Shown here: one piece after another, positions 4,810 through 5,159 of the stretch
Position numbering within the stretch: the first letter of the stretch is position 1
How the letters are laid out: each line of letters begins with the position of its first letter
DNA from: Candidatus Nomurabacteria bacterium
GTDB lineage: Bacteria; Patescibacteriota; Minisyncoccia; Phycocordibacterales; UBA9973
NCBI GenBank assembly: GCA_943356425.1
Contig: CALRFE010000054.1
Coordinates: 1-5,159, forward strand
Direction: 5' to 3'
Length of the DNA: 5,159 nt
Translations under genes and position numbers: made by a program
The notes under the pieces: model-generated
Seen by the model: only the letters and a program-made list of their open reading frames with translations
What the model was told of the DNA's origin: nothing
Databases searched by the model: none

Positions 4810-5067
4810 ATGGCAGAAAAAAAGGTTTCCGCGTTCATGAAGCCAATGAACGTGAGTGCGGATTTAGCAGCAGTTGTCGGTAAAGGGCCGATGCCTCGTT
4901 CAGAGGTCGTGAAAGCGCTCTGGGTATATATCAAGAAGAATAATCTTCAAGATCCGAAAAATAAGCGCAATATCAATGCTGATGAGAGCTTGAAAAAAGT
5001 GTTCGGCGGCAAAGCAGTCGTCAACATGTTCGAAATGACCAAGCTCGTTTCAAAGCATCTTTCATAA
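4810..5067 (+). CDS. SWIB/MDM2 domain protein
   Basis: This 85-residue protein is almost entirely one SWIB domain (about 8-84). Diagnostic stretches are LAAVVGKGPMPRSEVVKALW (19-38), then YIKKNNLQDPKNKRNINAD (40-58), and LKKVFGGKAVVNMFEMTKLV (61-80), followed by SKHLS. In eukaryotes SWIB occurs in SWI/SNF BAF60 subunits and MDM2. In bacteria it is found as free small proteins or fused to topoisomerase I, in Chlamydiae and several CPR lineages, and is thought to act on chromatin or DNA topology. Here it is not fused. The partner and mechanism are unknown. The protein is basic and lacks any signal or membrane segment, so it is cytoplasmic or nucleoid-associated. It has its own promoter, a leader hairpin and a downstream hairpin, so it is probably a single-gene transcript. 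No Shine-Dalgarno motif lies at the usual distance (the nearest, AGGAT, is about 15 bases away). Confidence 0.93.
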   Translation: MAEKKVSAFMKPMNVSADLAAVVGKGPMPRSEVVKALWVYIKKNNLQDPKNKRNINADESLKKVFGGKAVVNMFEMTKLVSKHLS

Positions 5068-5096
5068 GAACTTTATGGATACAGAAGGAATACGAA

Positions 5097-5121
5097 GCCG
5101 CCCCACCGAAGGTTCGGCGGC
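5097..5121 (+). terminator. GC-rich hairpin, probable terminator of the SWIB gene
   Basis: GCCGCC (5097-5102) pairs with GGCGGC (5116-5121). Inside, after a 2x2 internal loop, ACC (5105-5107) pairs with GGT (5111-5113) around GAA. The stem starts 30 bases after the SWIB stop. Only GTTT follows, so the U-tract is poor and termination may be partial. Confidence 0.5.
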
Positions 5122-5129
5122 GTTTACTA

Positions 5130-5138
5130 TGCTATACA
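5130..5138 (+). promoter_or_regulatory. Possible promoter of a gene beyond the right edge
   Basis: TGCTATACA resembles the extended -10 elements of this window, and the overlapping TATGCT (5128-5133) repeats the helicase -10 hexamer. It lies just past the terminator hairpin, where a new transcript would be expected, but no coding start is visible before the window ends. Confidence 0.25.
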
Positions 5139-5159
5139 TTACGATATTAAAAAACAGCG

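Noticed and set aside
5075..5159. ORF open to the right edge, beginning MDTEGIRSRPTEG
   Set aside because: It runs through the GC-rich terminator hairpin and the promoter-like region, has no ribosome site and resembles no known protein start. It is probably a chance frame.

Overview
The window looks like a chromosomal stretch of a Patescibacteria/CPR bacterium, most likely of the Parcubacteria type. This is inferred from gene content, not from a phylogenetic marker. The indicators are a PIF1-like helicase with a RecQ-type C-terminal helix-turn-helix domain, a free-standing SWIB protein, a small winged-helix regulator next to a TfoX N-terminal-domain protein, a short membrane-anchored hypothetical protein, and compact spacing. 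Almost no start codon has a Shine-Dalgarno sequence. Several promoters instead look like extended -10 elements (TGGTATnCT type) close to the start codon. Reading frames are intact with the standard stops, and there is no sign of stop-codon reassignment.

Layout. Bases 31-66 form a strong bidirectional terminator. From 80 to 1411 on the minus strand lies a 443-residue protein of unknown function whose C-terminal tail resembles the tail of AcrVA2-like proteins. A 122-bp divergent promoter region separates it from a rightward helicase gene (1534-3240). The helicase is followed closely by a 42-residue lysine-rich mini-protein (3261-3389) and a 175-residue single-pass exported protein (3393-3920). 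After a 115-bp AT-rich spacer come a 92-residue winged-helix regulator (4036-4314) and a TfoX_N-domain protein (4361-4726, possibly from 4346). A SWIB-domain gene (4810-5067) with its own promoter, a leader hairpin and a downstream GC-rich hairpin closes the window. The last bases may hold the promoter of a further rightward gene.

The most notable structure is around the winged-helix gene. Two 28-bp palindromes, 27/28 identical when one is reverse-complemented, sit immediately upstream and immediately downstream of it, with centres 325 bp apart. The upstream copy contains the gene's probable extended -10 promoter. The downstream copy begins 2 bp after the stop codon and runs into the start of the TfoX_N gene. 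The simplest reading is a self-regulated two-gene unit in which the small regulator binds both palindromes, represses its own promoter and controls the TfoX_N gene. That reading is inference. The palindromes, their near identity and their placement are directly visible.

No tRNA, rRNA, CRISPR array, transposase or integrase gene was seen, and no stretch longer than about 125 bases lacks a gene.
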